A DNA stretch of 64,000 bases from Tolypothrix sp. FACHB-123. Lineage in GTDB: Bacteria > Cyanobacteriota > Cyanobacteriia > Cyanobacteriales > Nostocaceae. Numbering within the stretch: position 1 is the stretch's first letter; each line of letters opens with the position of its first letter. The notes beneath the pieces were generated by a model. It saw only the letters and a list, made by a program, of their open reading frames with translations, was not told where the DNA came from and ran no database searches. Location: assembly GCF_014697075.1 (NCBI RefSeq), contig NZ_JACJRE010000018.1, positions 1 through 64,000 on the forward strand. Reading direction: 5' to 3'. Shown one piece after another: positions 7,988 to 16,083 of the stretch. The position numbers and the translations under genes are program-made.

Positions 7988-9411
7988 TACAAACTTATTT
8001 TTTTAATATCACCGTAAGCGCGATAAAATCCACCGCTAGCTGACTCGCGAATTTCTTGCACCAGATAACGCTGTCCTTCTTGACGAATATCTTTAGGAAA
8101 CTGCACTTTCCAATTGGGGTTATATCCTGGCGAAACAACTCGCACCCGCAGTTTACTTCCCTCCCGATAGCATTCCACAATTACACCTTGGCTAGTATCT
8201 GTTGTTGTTTCCACCACAGATGAGGGTGCTGCACCTTCTGTAGTTGGTGCTTTAATAATCGCGGCTTGGGGAATTGTCCCTCCTTGTGCGGCTTGAATCG
8301 CTGCTTCACTCGTATCAATACAAGCTAAAGCACCATCGGTAGTGACAATATATATACGATTGTCAAAAAACTGCATCGATAAAGCAGAACCGCAATCAGT
8401 CGCCAGTTTCCACAAACGTTCCCCTGATTGGTTAAAGCAGTAAATCGAAGAACTGCTATCACCAGCAAATACATATTTCCCATCCTGCGCAGTAGCACAA
8501 GAGTAAACAGACGCATCACATTTATATACTGCGCCAGCTTCACCTTTTTTACTAAAGCTGTAAATTTTTTGGTCGCTTGCACCTGCATAAACGGTTGATG
8601 CTTCTTGCCAACCAAATAATACACCACCACCGGTTTTTTGATGCCAGAGCATTCGCCCTTCTTGAGTATCATACATAGTCACACCTTGACTATGACCGTG
8701 ATAAACACCAACTTCGTCACAGCGTACCATCCAACCATATTGGCCTTGGCTTAAACGAGTCCACTGGGATTCATCATCATGATCGATGATAGTGACACCA
8801 CCGTTAGCATCAGAAACGCCTAACAACCCGTTTTTGATATCTAGCCAGAAAATATCCACATTTTCGTCAATTTCGTAGGCGACTCGCGGTAATTTACCTG
8901 TGAGGTCGTAGACATTGCCATTATCGCAGCCAGCATAAATCCAGATATCATCAGCGACTAAACACTTTACACCATCGGGTAACTTGAATTGATTAATCAC
9001 TTTACCTTGGTGATTAAGTGCAAAGACTTGACCTGCTTGATTACCTAGCCAACAGCGATCGCTATCTATAAAAATACCAAAAGCTGCGGAATTTGCATTA
9101 AATTTCCAAAGAATTGGCGCTTGTTTCGCTGTAGAGGCGGTACTGGTAACAGCGCGACGGGTAACGGAACGTTTTTGGCGCACACCCATCACAGCATGTT
9201 CGTAACCCTTGGCTAATTTCTCTTTGATTTTTTTGTTCGCGTCAGCTTTCGCTTTATCTGGGGTAGGATAAGTTTTCGTCTGCGTTTGTCCTTTGTCACC
9301 TATACGACCATAGCGAATACTAACTTGCGTATCTTTAACGATAACTTCATAAAATTTATGAGCGCCACCATCCGCCTCAGAAAGCTCTAAATAAGTCTTT
9401 TCTTCCGACAT
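7987..9411 (-). CDS. WGR-domain protein with beta-propeller-like repeats
   Basis: This 474-residue protein opens with a WGR domain (about residues 1-80: YLELSEADGGAHKFYEV, then VSIRYGRIGDKGQTQ), a module that binds nucleic acids or protein in PARPs and in bacterial proteins. A basic linker (RQKRSVTRRA) follows. Residues 100-370 are short strand repeats of PQQ/WD-like type (GNQAGQVFALNHQG, GASDQKIYSFSKKG, GDSSSSIYCFNQSG), consistent with a six- to eight-bladed propeller. The last 60 residues form a separate small domain. No catalytic domain is fused, unlike PARP. The role is unknown; a DNA- or RNA-damage scaffold would be one inference from the WGR domain. Its stop codon overlaps a MITE end. 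Confidence 0.8.
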   Translation of the reverse strand: MSEEKTYLELSEADGGAHKFYEVIVKDTQVSIRYGRIGDKGQTQTKTYPTPDKAKADANKKIKEKLAKGYEHAVMGVRQKRSVTRRAVTSTASTAKQAPILWKFNANSAAFGIFIDSDRCWLGNQAGQVFALNHQGKVINQFKLPDGVKCLVADDIWIYAGCDNGNVYDLTGKLPRVAYEIDENVDIFWLDIKNGLLGVSDANGGVTIIDHDDESQWTRLSQGQYGWMVRCDEVGVYHGHSQGVTMYDTQEGRMLWHQKTGGGVLFGWQEASTVYAGASDQKIYSFSKKGEAGAVYKCDASVYSCATAQDGKYVFAGDSSSSIYCFNQSGERLWKLATDCGSALSMQFFDNRIYIVTTDGALACIDTSEAAIQAAQGGTIPQAAIIKAPTTEGAAPSSVVETTTDTSQGVIVECYREGSKLRVRVVSPGYNPNWKVQFPKDIRQEGQRYLVQEIRESASGGFYRAYGDIKKISL

Positions 9412-9505
9412 AGTACTTTCTCGCTTATATAAAATTTAAAATTTATATTTTAGACTTGTTATAAATATTACTTTAAAAAAAGCGGAATAATGCGATCGCT
9501 TATTC

Positions 9506-9542
9506 AGTCAACAGTCAACAGTCAACCGTCAACTGTCAACAA
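9506..9542. repeat. TCAACAG/TCAACTG tract
   Basis: A run of heptamer-like GTCAACAGTCAACCGTCAACTG lies between the glutaminase 3' end and the WGR-gene promoter. It is one of several tracts of the same family (near 2008, 7892, 10637, 34356, 52388 and 62703), all intergenic or inside a MITE. They read TTGACGG/TTGACTG on the opposite strand. Confidence 0.6.
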
Positions 9543-9564
9543 TACTGTTCAACGTCGCCTCAGT

Positions 9565-10539
9565 TTACAAACAACCTGAAGCCTTATCAGAACATTCAAA
9601 TAGATGTAAACCTAGCTGTTGGGAAAGTTCTTCACATACCTTAACCCCCCGCACGCTGTTACCCCTTCTATCTAATGGGGGTGAAAATACAGCAATTCCC
9701 ATTTTCTGGGGAACAACAGCCATAATACCACCGCAGACTCCGCTTTTTGCCGGAATACCAACTTTATAAGCCCATTCTCCCGCAAAATTGTACATGCCGC
9801 AGGTATACATCACACTCAGAATATCTTTAATATAAGTTTTCTTAACTGCCTGTTCCTGGGTAATGGGGTTAATACCTTTATTCGCCAAAGTCGCCGCCAT
9901 CACAGCTAAATCGCGACAATTTACCATCACCGCACATTGCTGGAAGTAAAGATCCAAAGATTCTTCTATATTTTGGTCAATCATGCCAAAATTCAGCATG
10001 AGATGAGCCATAGCGCGGTTACGATGTCCTGTGCTGCGTTCTGAGGTAAAGACAGAAATGTCAACGAATACATCATGACCAATATAGCGTTTAAACATAT
10101 CTAACATGCGGTTGAGGCGTTCGGTGGCACCAGCACCTTTAATTAAACTAGTAGTAGCGATCGCCCCAGCATTTACCATTGGATTTAATGGTCGATTTGA
10201 CTGTTCATCCAGGATAATGGCATTGAATGCATCTCCTGTTGGTTCCACCCCAACCCTGGTCAACACATAATCTCTTCCATGATCCTCAAGGGCCAGTCCG
10301 TATGCAAACACTTTAGAAATCGACTGAATTGTAAATAGGTGTTCCAAATCCCCAACTTCGTAAATCTGACCATCTACAGTCACAATACAGATGCTAAACA
10401 AGTCGGGATTTACCTTTGCTAATTCAGGAATGTAGTTTGCTACTGCACCTTCCTTTAGTGACTTGTACTGGGAATGCAAGTCCTTGAGAACTTCCAAAAA
10501 AGGTAATGGGACTGTTTCTAAATCTCCTTGAGTTGCCAT
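9565..10539 (-). CDS. glsA: Glutaminase (serine-dependent, GlsA family)
   Basis: This enzyme hydrolyses glutamine to glutamate and ammonia in the cytoplasm. The beta-lactamase-like glutaminase domain spans nearly the whole protein. The nucleophile motif SISK (within [13 protein letters not shown], about residue 75), the NPMVNAGAI loop, the conserved [16 protein letters not shown] and the C-terminal [10 protein letters not shown] are all present. The start at 10539 gives 324 residues, close to the family length of about 310; an in-frame TTG at 10578 would add 13 residues. No neighbour shares the strand closely, so it is probably monocistronic. I saw no NtcA-type site immediately upstream. Confidence 0.93.
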   Translation of the reverse strand: MATQGDLETVPLPFLEVLKDLHSQYKSLKEGAVANYIPELAKVNPDLFSICIVTVDGQIYEVGDLEHLFTIQSISKVFAYGLALEDHGRDYVLTRVGVEPTGDAFNAIILDEQSNRPLNPMVNAGAIATTSLIKGAGATERLNRMLDMFKRYIGHDVFVDISVFTSERSTGHRNRAMAHLMLNFGMIDQNIEESLDLYFQQCAVMVNCRDLAVMAATLANKGINPITQEQAVKKTYIKDILSVMYTCGMYNFAGEWAYKVGIPAKSGVCGGIMAVVPQKMGIAVFSPPLDRRGNSVRGVKVCEELSQQLGLHLFECSDKASGCL

Positions 10540-10674
10540 GAAATCTACAGTTGGTTCTAAAAAATGATACTCAATCAACTATAGGGCTTATGTTACAGCC
10601 AAGAGTTACAGGGGCGGTTTTTGGGATATATTTAAGCGTTGACGGTTGACGGTTCGCTCAAACAACTGACAACT

Positions 10675-10736
10675 GTACGGGCGGGTTCACAGATATCTTC
10701 ATCCATCAAAGACGATCTAAATAAACCCGCCCCTAC
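10675..10736. repeat. 62 bp palindromic element, copy 1
   Basis: It starts GTACGGGCGGGTTCACAGAT and ends AAATAAACCCGCCCCTAC, so the ends form an imperfect hairpin with GC-rich arms and an AT-richer centre. The reverse complement of 28315-28376 matches it at most positions. Further copies lie at 47249-47311 and 62721-62783. There is no coding capacity. Confidence 0.75.
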
Positions 10737-11345
10737 TGACATTTATCTATAACTTTTGTGTTATTTTCGTTGATACATCTTCTTGCTTGGTAACAAATAA
10801 CACATGCCACTTTTTTGGTTAATATCACTGAAGAGTACAAATACTTAATGTATTTTATATTACTCAAACTTAAAATATCAGAATTGTTACTATATTAATA
10901 TTTGTAACAAAAATAACTATTAGAATATCTAATAATAGTCTGCTATTTTTATAAATAGAAAGCTGTAACTCTTGTTACAGAATGCTTAAAAGGCAATATA
11001 AAGATTTAATAAAAATATTAATATTAAGTAATTATTCCCAATAACTAAATTTTAAAGTTATTTTTTATTTAAAGTTTATCTAGTTGATTATTAGAATACA
11101 GAAAATCACCTACAGAGCCAATATTTGAGTAAAATTTGCAGTCTATAAATTCTATTTGAGACGCCAAAAATGTTAATTTTCCATAAAAAAAGTATGACTT
11201 ATCAAAAAAAACGTTACACAGTTGAAATCCGCACTTGAGAAAGGTTTGAGGCTTGAAAAAGACACAAAAATTTGCTAAAGTTACCAAGACTTACGCTAAA
11301 TCCCTGATCCCCAAGCTCAAAAGTTCGTGTTAGTCTGTTGCAGTT

Positions 11346-11438
11346 ATGAACAAAAAAGTGAAAGCGGAACGAGTTCGAGTTGTAGGGTACTCACTTTCAG
11401 TGGTCAAAATCCCACGAACCGTAAAACTTCTGTTCTAG
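11346..11438 (+). CDS. Possible 30-codon leader peptide upstream of rlpA
   Basis: An ATG-to-TAG frame encodes a basic, valine-rich peptide starting MNKKVKAERVRVVGYS and ends 22 bp before the rlpA ATG. It has no clear ribosome binding site. The higher GC content than the preceding 500 bp suggests that this part of the 5' region is under some constraint. It may be only untranslated leader. Confidence 0.25.
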   Translation: MNKKVKAERVRVVGYSLSVVKIPRTVKLLF

Positions 11439-11460
11439 AGTCGCTTTAAAAATCGGACGC

Positions 11461-12564
11461 ATGAATCAAAGACATTTGTGGACTATTGTCGCCCTGTTTC
11501 TGACTGTTGTCGGGATGCCCTCAGTCGGTCGCACGCAAACTACCAAAGAAACTACCCTTGCTTCCCCAAAATCGGCAGCAGGTGATGTTGTTAAGGTAGG
11601 AGAGTATCAATCCCTCGCAGGGAAACAGACCGCTGATGCTGCGATCGCCCAAATTCATTCTCACAGCATTGAAGGTCGCCAGGCGGCAACCCTTTTCATC
11701 CGAAATATTCCTGTTCTTACCTTTTTGAGTTCTTTACCTTCAGCTAGTGCTGATAGTAAAGTCGGCGTTATGGGAAATTCTGGGGGCGTGCAAATGTACG
11801 CCCCTATTGCTAGCAACGCCACCAAGGTAGCAAGCATTGGCAATGTTTCGGATGCAGGTAACCAAATAACTGCGGCGCAAGATGACCCGATCCAAAAAGC
11901 TGGCGTAATAGCAGCAAAAATTAACCAGATGTTTCGGGACAATGTAGACGCTAGCCAGATTAGTGTCAGTTGGAGAGGAAGCAGCGAGGCGAAAGTTGCC
12001 GAGCAAGCCCAAAATAAAGCTGCTGACTCCCAACAAAAAAGCGATCGCTATACCATCAAGGTCAACGGTCAAGAACTGGTGGAACTCAACGAAAATACTC
12101 GCCTAGCCGATTCCACCAACAACTCCGCCCAAGATGCATTGCAAGCAACCAACCGGATGCGTAGACTCATTGGCAATGCATCCCCCATCAGCGAGATTGC
12201 AAATTTACCCACTCGTTCTCCCGTATCAATAGCTAAGCTACCACAACAAATTGCCATTGGGCCAGTGCGAATTACCCTGCGTGGCATAGCTTCCTGGTAT
12301 GGATATGATGGTTCTGGCAGCCGTACTGCCAGTGGTAAGAGATTTAATCCAGAAGGAATGACTGCCGCTCACCGTAGCTTACCCTTTGGTACCAGAGTTC
12401 GCGTAACCAACACCCGCAATGGTCGTTCTGTAGTGGTGTCTATTACCGACCGAGGCCCATACATCCGGGGTCGAATTATTGACGTTTCTGCTGGTGCGGC
12501 GCGAGTTTTAGGCATGATGGGCAGTGGTATTGCACCAGTGAAGATTGAGGTTTTGGGAAGATAA
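11461..12564 (+). CDS. RlpA-like septal ring lytic transglycosylase family protein
   Basis: This 367-residue exported protein has a signal peptide at about residues 1-26 (hydrophobic core to PSVGRTQ). A long low-complexity, Ala/Ser/Gln-rich linker occupies about residues 30-270. The C-terminal RlpA double-psi beta-barrel (about 275-367) carries ASWYG, SGKRFNP, MTAAHRSLPFGTRVRVTN and DRGPYIRGRIIDVS, with the conserved Asp of the DRGP motif. In Pseudomonas, RlpA cleaves naked glycan strands at the septum; peptidoglycan remodelling in cell or filament division is the expected role here. No SPOR domain is present. The sequence before the ATG holds a possible short leader frame. Confidence 0.88.
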   Translation: MNQRHLWTIVALFLTVVGMPSVGRTQTTKETTLASPKSAAGDVVKVGEYQSLAGKQTADAAIAQIHSHSIEGRQAATLFIRNIPVLTFLSSLPSASADSKVGVMGNSGGVQMYAPIASNATKVASIGNVSDAGNQITAAQDDPIQKAGVIAAKINQMFRDNVDASQISVSWRGSSEAKVAEQAQNKAADSQQKSDRYTIKVNGQELVELNENTRLADSTNNSAQDALQATNRMRRLIGNASPISEIANLPTRSPVSIAKLPQQIAIGPVRITLRGIASWYGYDGSGSRTASGKRFNPEGMTAAHRSLPFGTRVRVTNTRNGRSVVVSITDRGPYIRGRIIDVSAGAARVLGMMGSGIAPVKIEVLGR

Positions 12565-12907
12565 AAACCAGCTTCATGAGTGTCAAACAAAGACAGAAGG
12601 CAGGGGGTAGGAGGAATTTTGTTTTCCTATCCTGCCAAGATGAGGATACCAAAATCTTCTTCTCCAGAAACCCTACGAGAAGGATTTAGTGAACTGCTAT
12701 TGTGATGAGTCTCAACCCCAAACATAGCTACCTTCTGCCTTTTGCTTTTTGCCCTCTGCCTGCTTCACCCCCTTTGCTTAGCCGCATTTCACTCCCTACA
12801 CTCGAGTTTTTATTAGCTATCACGGAAATTCCCCTAGTTAAACATCTTTGCCCCCTATTTCAGATATAAACTAACGGGGGAGAGACAAGAAAAACTAGGG
12901 GTATTTT
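12565..12907. other. Intergenic region rlpA to panC/cmk
   Basis: This 343 bp holds scattered GGCAGGGGGTAGG and CCTTCTGCC type G/C-rich low-complexity segments that could pair with each other, but no gene, clear promoter or perfect terminator that I could identify. The GTG start of panC/cmk follows an AACTAGGGG segment at about 12893-12901. Confidence 0.4.
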
Positions 12908-14521
12908 GTGCGCCTGCTGACAACAGTTGCAGCTTTAAGCTGCTATTTAACTCAACGCCGCGCGGAAAACAATTGTGCGGTTTTAGATGATGTAGTGCTA
13001 GATGAAATGACTAGTTGGGATCGGACTGCTGTTGGTTTAGTGCCGACAATGGGAGGATTACACGCTGGTCATTTAAGCTTGATTAAACGAGCTAGGCAAG
13101 AAAATTCTACCGTAATTGTCAGCATATTCGTTAATCCGCTGCAATTTTCCCCAAATGAGGATTTTAATCGCTATCCCCGGACTTTAGAGCTAGATATGCA
13201 ACTGTGCGAACAAGCTGGGGTAGACGTAATTTTTGCGCCCACTCCGGAAAAAATGGGAGTTCCACAGAAGAGTATACAAGAAGCTAAGGTTACACAAGTA
13301 ATCCCTCCATCTGCTATGATAACAGGCTTGTGTGGTGGGTTTCGGCAAGGGCACTTCCAAGGTGTGGCCACGATTGTGACCAAGCTTTTCAACTTGGTGC
13401 AGCCTGACCGAGCCTACTTTGGGCAAAAGGATGGTCAGCAACTAGCGATTATTAAACGCTTAGTAGCAGATCTGAATTTTCCTATAGAGATTGTTGCTTG
13501 TCCAACGGTGCGAGAAGCCTCTGGTTTGGCCTTAAGTTCTCGCAATCAATATTTGACTGCAACTCAAAAACAGCAAGCTGCGGTGTTATATCGCGGCTTA
13601 CAAAAGGCTGAGGCTATGTTCAAGTCAGGGGTGCGCAACAGCAGTCAGCTGATTGGCGCAGTGCAGCAAGAAGTAGCAATGGTCAGTAATGTTTTAGTGG
13701 AATATATTGAATTGGTTGAGCCAACTACATTGATGTCTTTAGTAAAAGTTCAGGAGGAAGGAATGCTCGCGATCGCAGCTCGAATGGGTTCTACAAGGTT
13801 GATTGACAACATTTTGTTGTGCGATCGCCTGCCAATTATCGCCATAGATGGCCCTGCTGGTGCAGGCAAATCTACAGTGGCTCGGCAAGTCGCTAATAAA
13901 TTAGGGTTAGTGTATTTAGATACTGGTTCAATGTATCGTGCTGTTACATGGCTCGTACTGCAAAAAGATATTCCCTTAGATGATGAATGCGCGATCGCGG
14001 AATTAGCTAGTTCTTGCGAAATTCAACTGACTCCCAGCCAAAATTTACAATCCCCCGTGCAGGTTTGGATTAATGGTAGCGATGTCACTCAAGAAATTCG
14101 CACCATTGAAGTCACATCTAAAGTATCGGCGATCGCAGCTCAAGGTGCTGTGCGTAAAGCTTTAGTCAAACAACAGCAAAGCTGGGGTAAAAGAGGTGGT
14201 TTAGTCGCTGAAGGTAGAGACATTGGTACTCATGTCTTCCCCGACGCAGAAGTGAAAATCTTTTTAACCGCTTCTGTCAGCGAACGCGCCCGTCGCAGAC
14301 AGCAAGATTTTAAAAAACAAAATCAGCCAGAAGTCAGTCTAGAGCAGTTGGAGCGAGATATTGCTGAACGTGACTGGAAAGATAGCACGCGCAAAGTTTC
14401 ACCCTTACAAAAAGCCGCAGATGCGATGGAAATTCAAACCGATGGCCTCAGCATTTCTGAAGTCACAGATAAAATCGTTAGCTATTGTCAACAACAGTTC
14501 TCTCAAACCTCATCCCTGTAA
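12908..14521 (+). CDS. panC/cmk: Bifunctional pantoate--beta-alanine ligase / cytidylate kinase
   Basis: This 537-residue fusion is characteristic of cyanobacteria. Residues 1 to about 290 are PanC, which condenses pantoate and beta-alanine to pantothenate with ATP, for coenzyme A. It has the HIGH-like TMGGLHAGHLSLI, FVNPLQFSPNEDF, FGQKDGQQL and LSSRNQYL. Residues from about 305 to 537 are cytidylate kinase, which phosphorylates CMP and dCMP, with P-loop IDGPAGAGKST (about 311), DTGSMYRA and VAEGRDIGTHVFPDAE. Both domains look intact. The GTG start at 12908 is chosen because residues immediately after it lead directly into the PanC N-terminus. Confidence 0.96.
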   Translation: MRLLTTVAALSCYLTQRRAENNCAVLDDVVLDEMTSWDRTAVGLVPTMGGLHAGHLSLIKRARQENSTVIVSIFVNPLQFSPNEDFNRYPRTLELDMQLCEQAGVDVIFAPTPEKMGVPQKSIQEAKVTQVIPPSAMITGLCGGFRQGHFQGVATIVTKLFNLVQPDRAYFGQKDGQQLAIIKRLVADLNFPIEIVACPTVREASGLALSSRNQYLTATQKQQAAVLYRGLQKAEAMFKSGVRNSSQLIGAVQQEVAMVSNVLVEYIELVEPTTLMSLVKVQEEGMLAIAARMGSTRLIDNILLCDRLPIIAIDGPAGAGKSTVARQVANKLGLVYLDTGSMYRAVTWLVLQKDIPLDDECAIAELASSCEIQLTPSQNLQSPVQVWINGSDVTQEIRTIEVTSKVSAIAAQGAVRKALVKQQQSWGKRGGLVAEGRDIGTHVFPDAEVKIFLTASVSERARRRQQDFKKQNQPEVSLEQLERDIAERDWKDSTRKVSPLQKAADAMEIQTDGLSISEVTDKIVSYCQQQFSQTSSL

Positions 14522-15298
14522 TTTTCTGTTAATTGCTGATGTGGATGTACAGAGGTGAGTGATTTAGCACCCACTCACCACTCTGAAAATTTGCACATCC
14601 AAAATTTGAGTGCGATCGCTTTAGCGTTAGTTTTTTTATCAAGCTTTTTATCTTTAAAAATTTTTAATTTTATAATTAATACATCTAACTAAAGACTGAT
14701 TTTGTAAATATTGAATATTTCCTACTTGAGTTAGAAGTTTTTCAACTCCAGAAATTAGCTAAATGTAGTAGCAGTGTCCACCAAAACTAAGATATGGTGG
14801 GCATTGCCTATTATCGCTCAGGAGACTTTTGCCAAAATCACATCTGATTTATATAGATAAATTATTATCATTTCAGTCAATGAATTTGCATACAAAAAAA
14901 TACCCAAATTTTCCGGCACACCCAGCAAATAGCTGTTTTGGTCAAAGTTTGTGGCTGCTACCTACTTATGGAATCTGGGTTTTTTTCTCTCCACCCAGCA
15001 AAATCGTCCATTAATCCCTGACTCATAAAAGGTGGGACAATTGTGCGAAAATCAACCGAGATGGTTTTTTGTCTTGACAAACTTTTTGCGAGCAATTTGG
15101 GAATTCCCCTCAGCCCTACTGGGGATTTTACTAATTTGAGAAACCCTGTGTTTTAATTTTCACTTTGGTAGTAGAATGACGATGTTAAGTTTTATGTTCC
15201 AGTATGAAGAGCATAAAACTTATCAAAACAAAACCTGCAATTTCCTAAGCTTCTAAATAGCTGTAAACTGGAAACCGGTACAGAGAGGATTTTACACA
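14522..15298. other. Intergenic region panC/cmk to sodB
   Basis: A hairpin follows the cmk stop (AGAGGTGAGTG pairing with CACTCACC.CTCT, about 14551-14585). A second small hairpin, GTCCACCA/TGGTGGGC, lies near 14776-14803. The rest is AT-rich with no convincing gene; a 61-codon frame at 14829-15014 has no supporting features. The sodB promoter must lie near the right end but was not assigned. GAGAGGA about 10 bases before the sodB ATG is a plausible ribosome binding site. Confidence 0.45.
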
Positions 15299-15901
15299 AT
15301 GGCATTTCAACAGCCCCCCCTACCCTACGACTTTAATGCCCTAGAGCCGTATGGTATGAAACCTGAGACTTTCGAGTATCACTATGGCAAACACCACAAA
15401 GCTTATGTAGATAACCTCAATAAGCTTACCGACGGTACAGAACTTGCGGATAAATCATTAGAAGAGGTAATCAAAACCACTTTTAGAGATGCTTCTAAAG
15501 TAGGAGTTTTTAACAACGCAGCGCAAGTTTGGAACCACACCTTCTTTTGGAACTCACTCAAACCAGCAGGTGGCGGTCAACCTTCCGGCGCACTAGCCGA
15601 TAAAATCGATAAAGATTTTGGTAGCTTCGAGAAATTTGCAGAAGAGTTCTCCAACGCTGCTACAACTCAATTTGGTAGTGGATGGGCTTGGTTGATCGAT
15701 GATGGTGGTACTTTGAAAGTAATCAAAACACCAAATGCAGAGAACCCCCTAGCTTATGGACAAAAAGCACTTCTCACCTTAGATGTTTGGGAACACGCCT
15801 ACTACATCGACTACAGAAATGCTCGTCCTGCATTCATCAAAAACTTCCTTGAGCAATTAGTCAACTGGGACTTTGCTGCGGAAAATTTAGCTAAAGCCTA
15901 A
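15299..15901 (+). CDS. sodB: Iron superoxide dismutase
   Basis: This 200-residue enzyme dismutates superoxide to oxygen and hydrogen peroxide, normally in the cytoplasm. The family metal ligands are visible: His in EYHYGKHHKAYVDNL (about residue 27), His in AAQVWNHTFFW (about 79), and Asp and His in LDVWEHAYYIDY (about 162-166). The active-site context (YGKHH, WNHTFFWNSL, FGSGWAWL) favours iron over manganese. There is no signal peptide, as expected for cytosolic FeSOD. Length is typical. A palindromic terminator lies about 80 bp downstream, before the convergent AAA ATPase gene. Confidence 0.95.
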   Translation: MAFQQPPLPYDFNALEPYGMKPETFEYHYGKHHKAYVDNLNKLTDGTELADKSLEEVIKTTFRDASKVGVFNNAAQVWNHTFFWNSLKPAGGGQPSGALADKIDKDFGSFEKFAEEFSNAATTQFGSGWAWLIDDGGTLKVIKTPNAENPLAYGQKALLTLDVWEHAYYIDYRNARPAFIKNFLEQLVNWDFAAENLAKA

Positions 15902-15981
15902 GTTTAGAGCCAAGCTTAAATTATTCCGTTAGTGCAAGTATCACTAAGATTACTTCATATTTTCAGGTAAATAACCAAGGA

Positions 15982-16011
15982 GTAGGGGTTTAAGCATTGC
16001 TAAACCCCTAC
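15982..16011. terminator. Perfect palindrome between convergent genes
   Basis: GTAGGGGTTTA and TAAACCCCTAC pair perfectly across an eight-base loop. It lies between convergent sodB and the Cdc48-like gene, so it could end transcripts from both sides. There is no long T-run. Related GGGGTTTAG fragments near 47106 suggest that it also belongs to a dispersed repeat family. Confidence 0.5.
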
Positions 16012-16083
16012 CTTAATTCAAATTATACTGGTTATCGTTGACACGCTTACTATGGAGAAAATTGGCAGTCCAAGTCTCCAATA

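Larger units (their letters stand above)
10579..11460. other. Long AT-rich intergenic region
   Basis: This 880 bp between glsA and rlpA is mostly very AT-rich. It contains a TTGACGG tract (about 10637), a copy of the 62 bp GGGCGGGTT palindrome (10675-10736), and 10 bp inverted arms TGTGTTATTT/AAATAACACA (10757-10804). A palindrome CTGTAAC-TCTT-GTTACAG lies at 10963-10980. A possible short leader reading frame (11346-11438) lies just before rlpA. A 72-codon AT-rich minus-strand frame at 11069-11287 is not convincing. Confidence 0.5.

Noticed and set aside
11069-11287. 72-codon minus-strand frame in AT-rich DNA
   Set aside because: It has faintly pentapeptide-like spacing but no real pattern, no ribosome binding site and composition equal to the flanking non-coding DNA.
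14829-15014. 61-codon frame upstream of sodB
   Set aside because: Low-quality composition, no ribosome binding site and no recognisable features.
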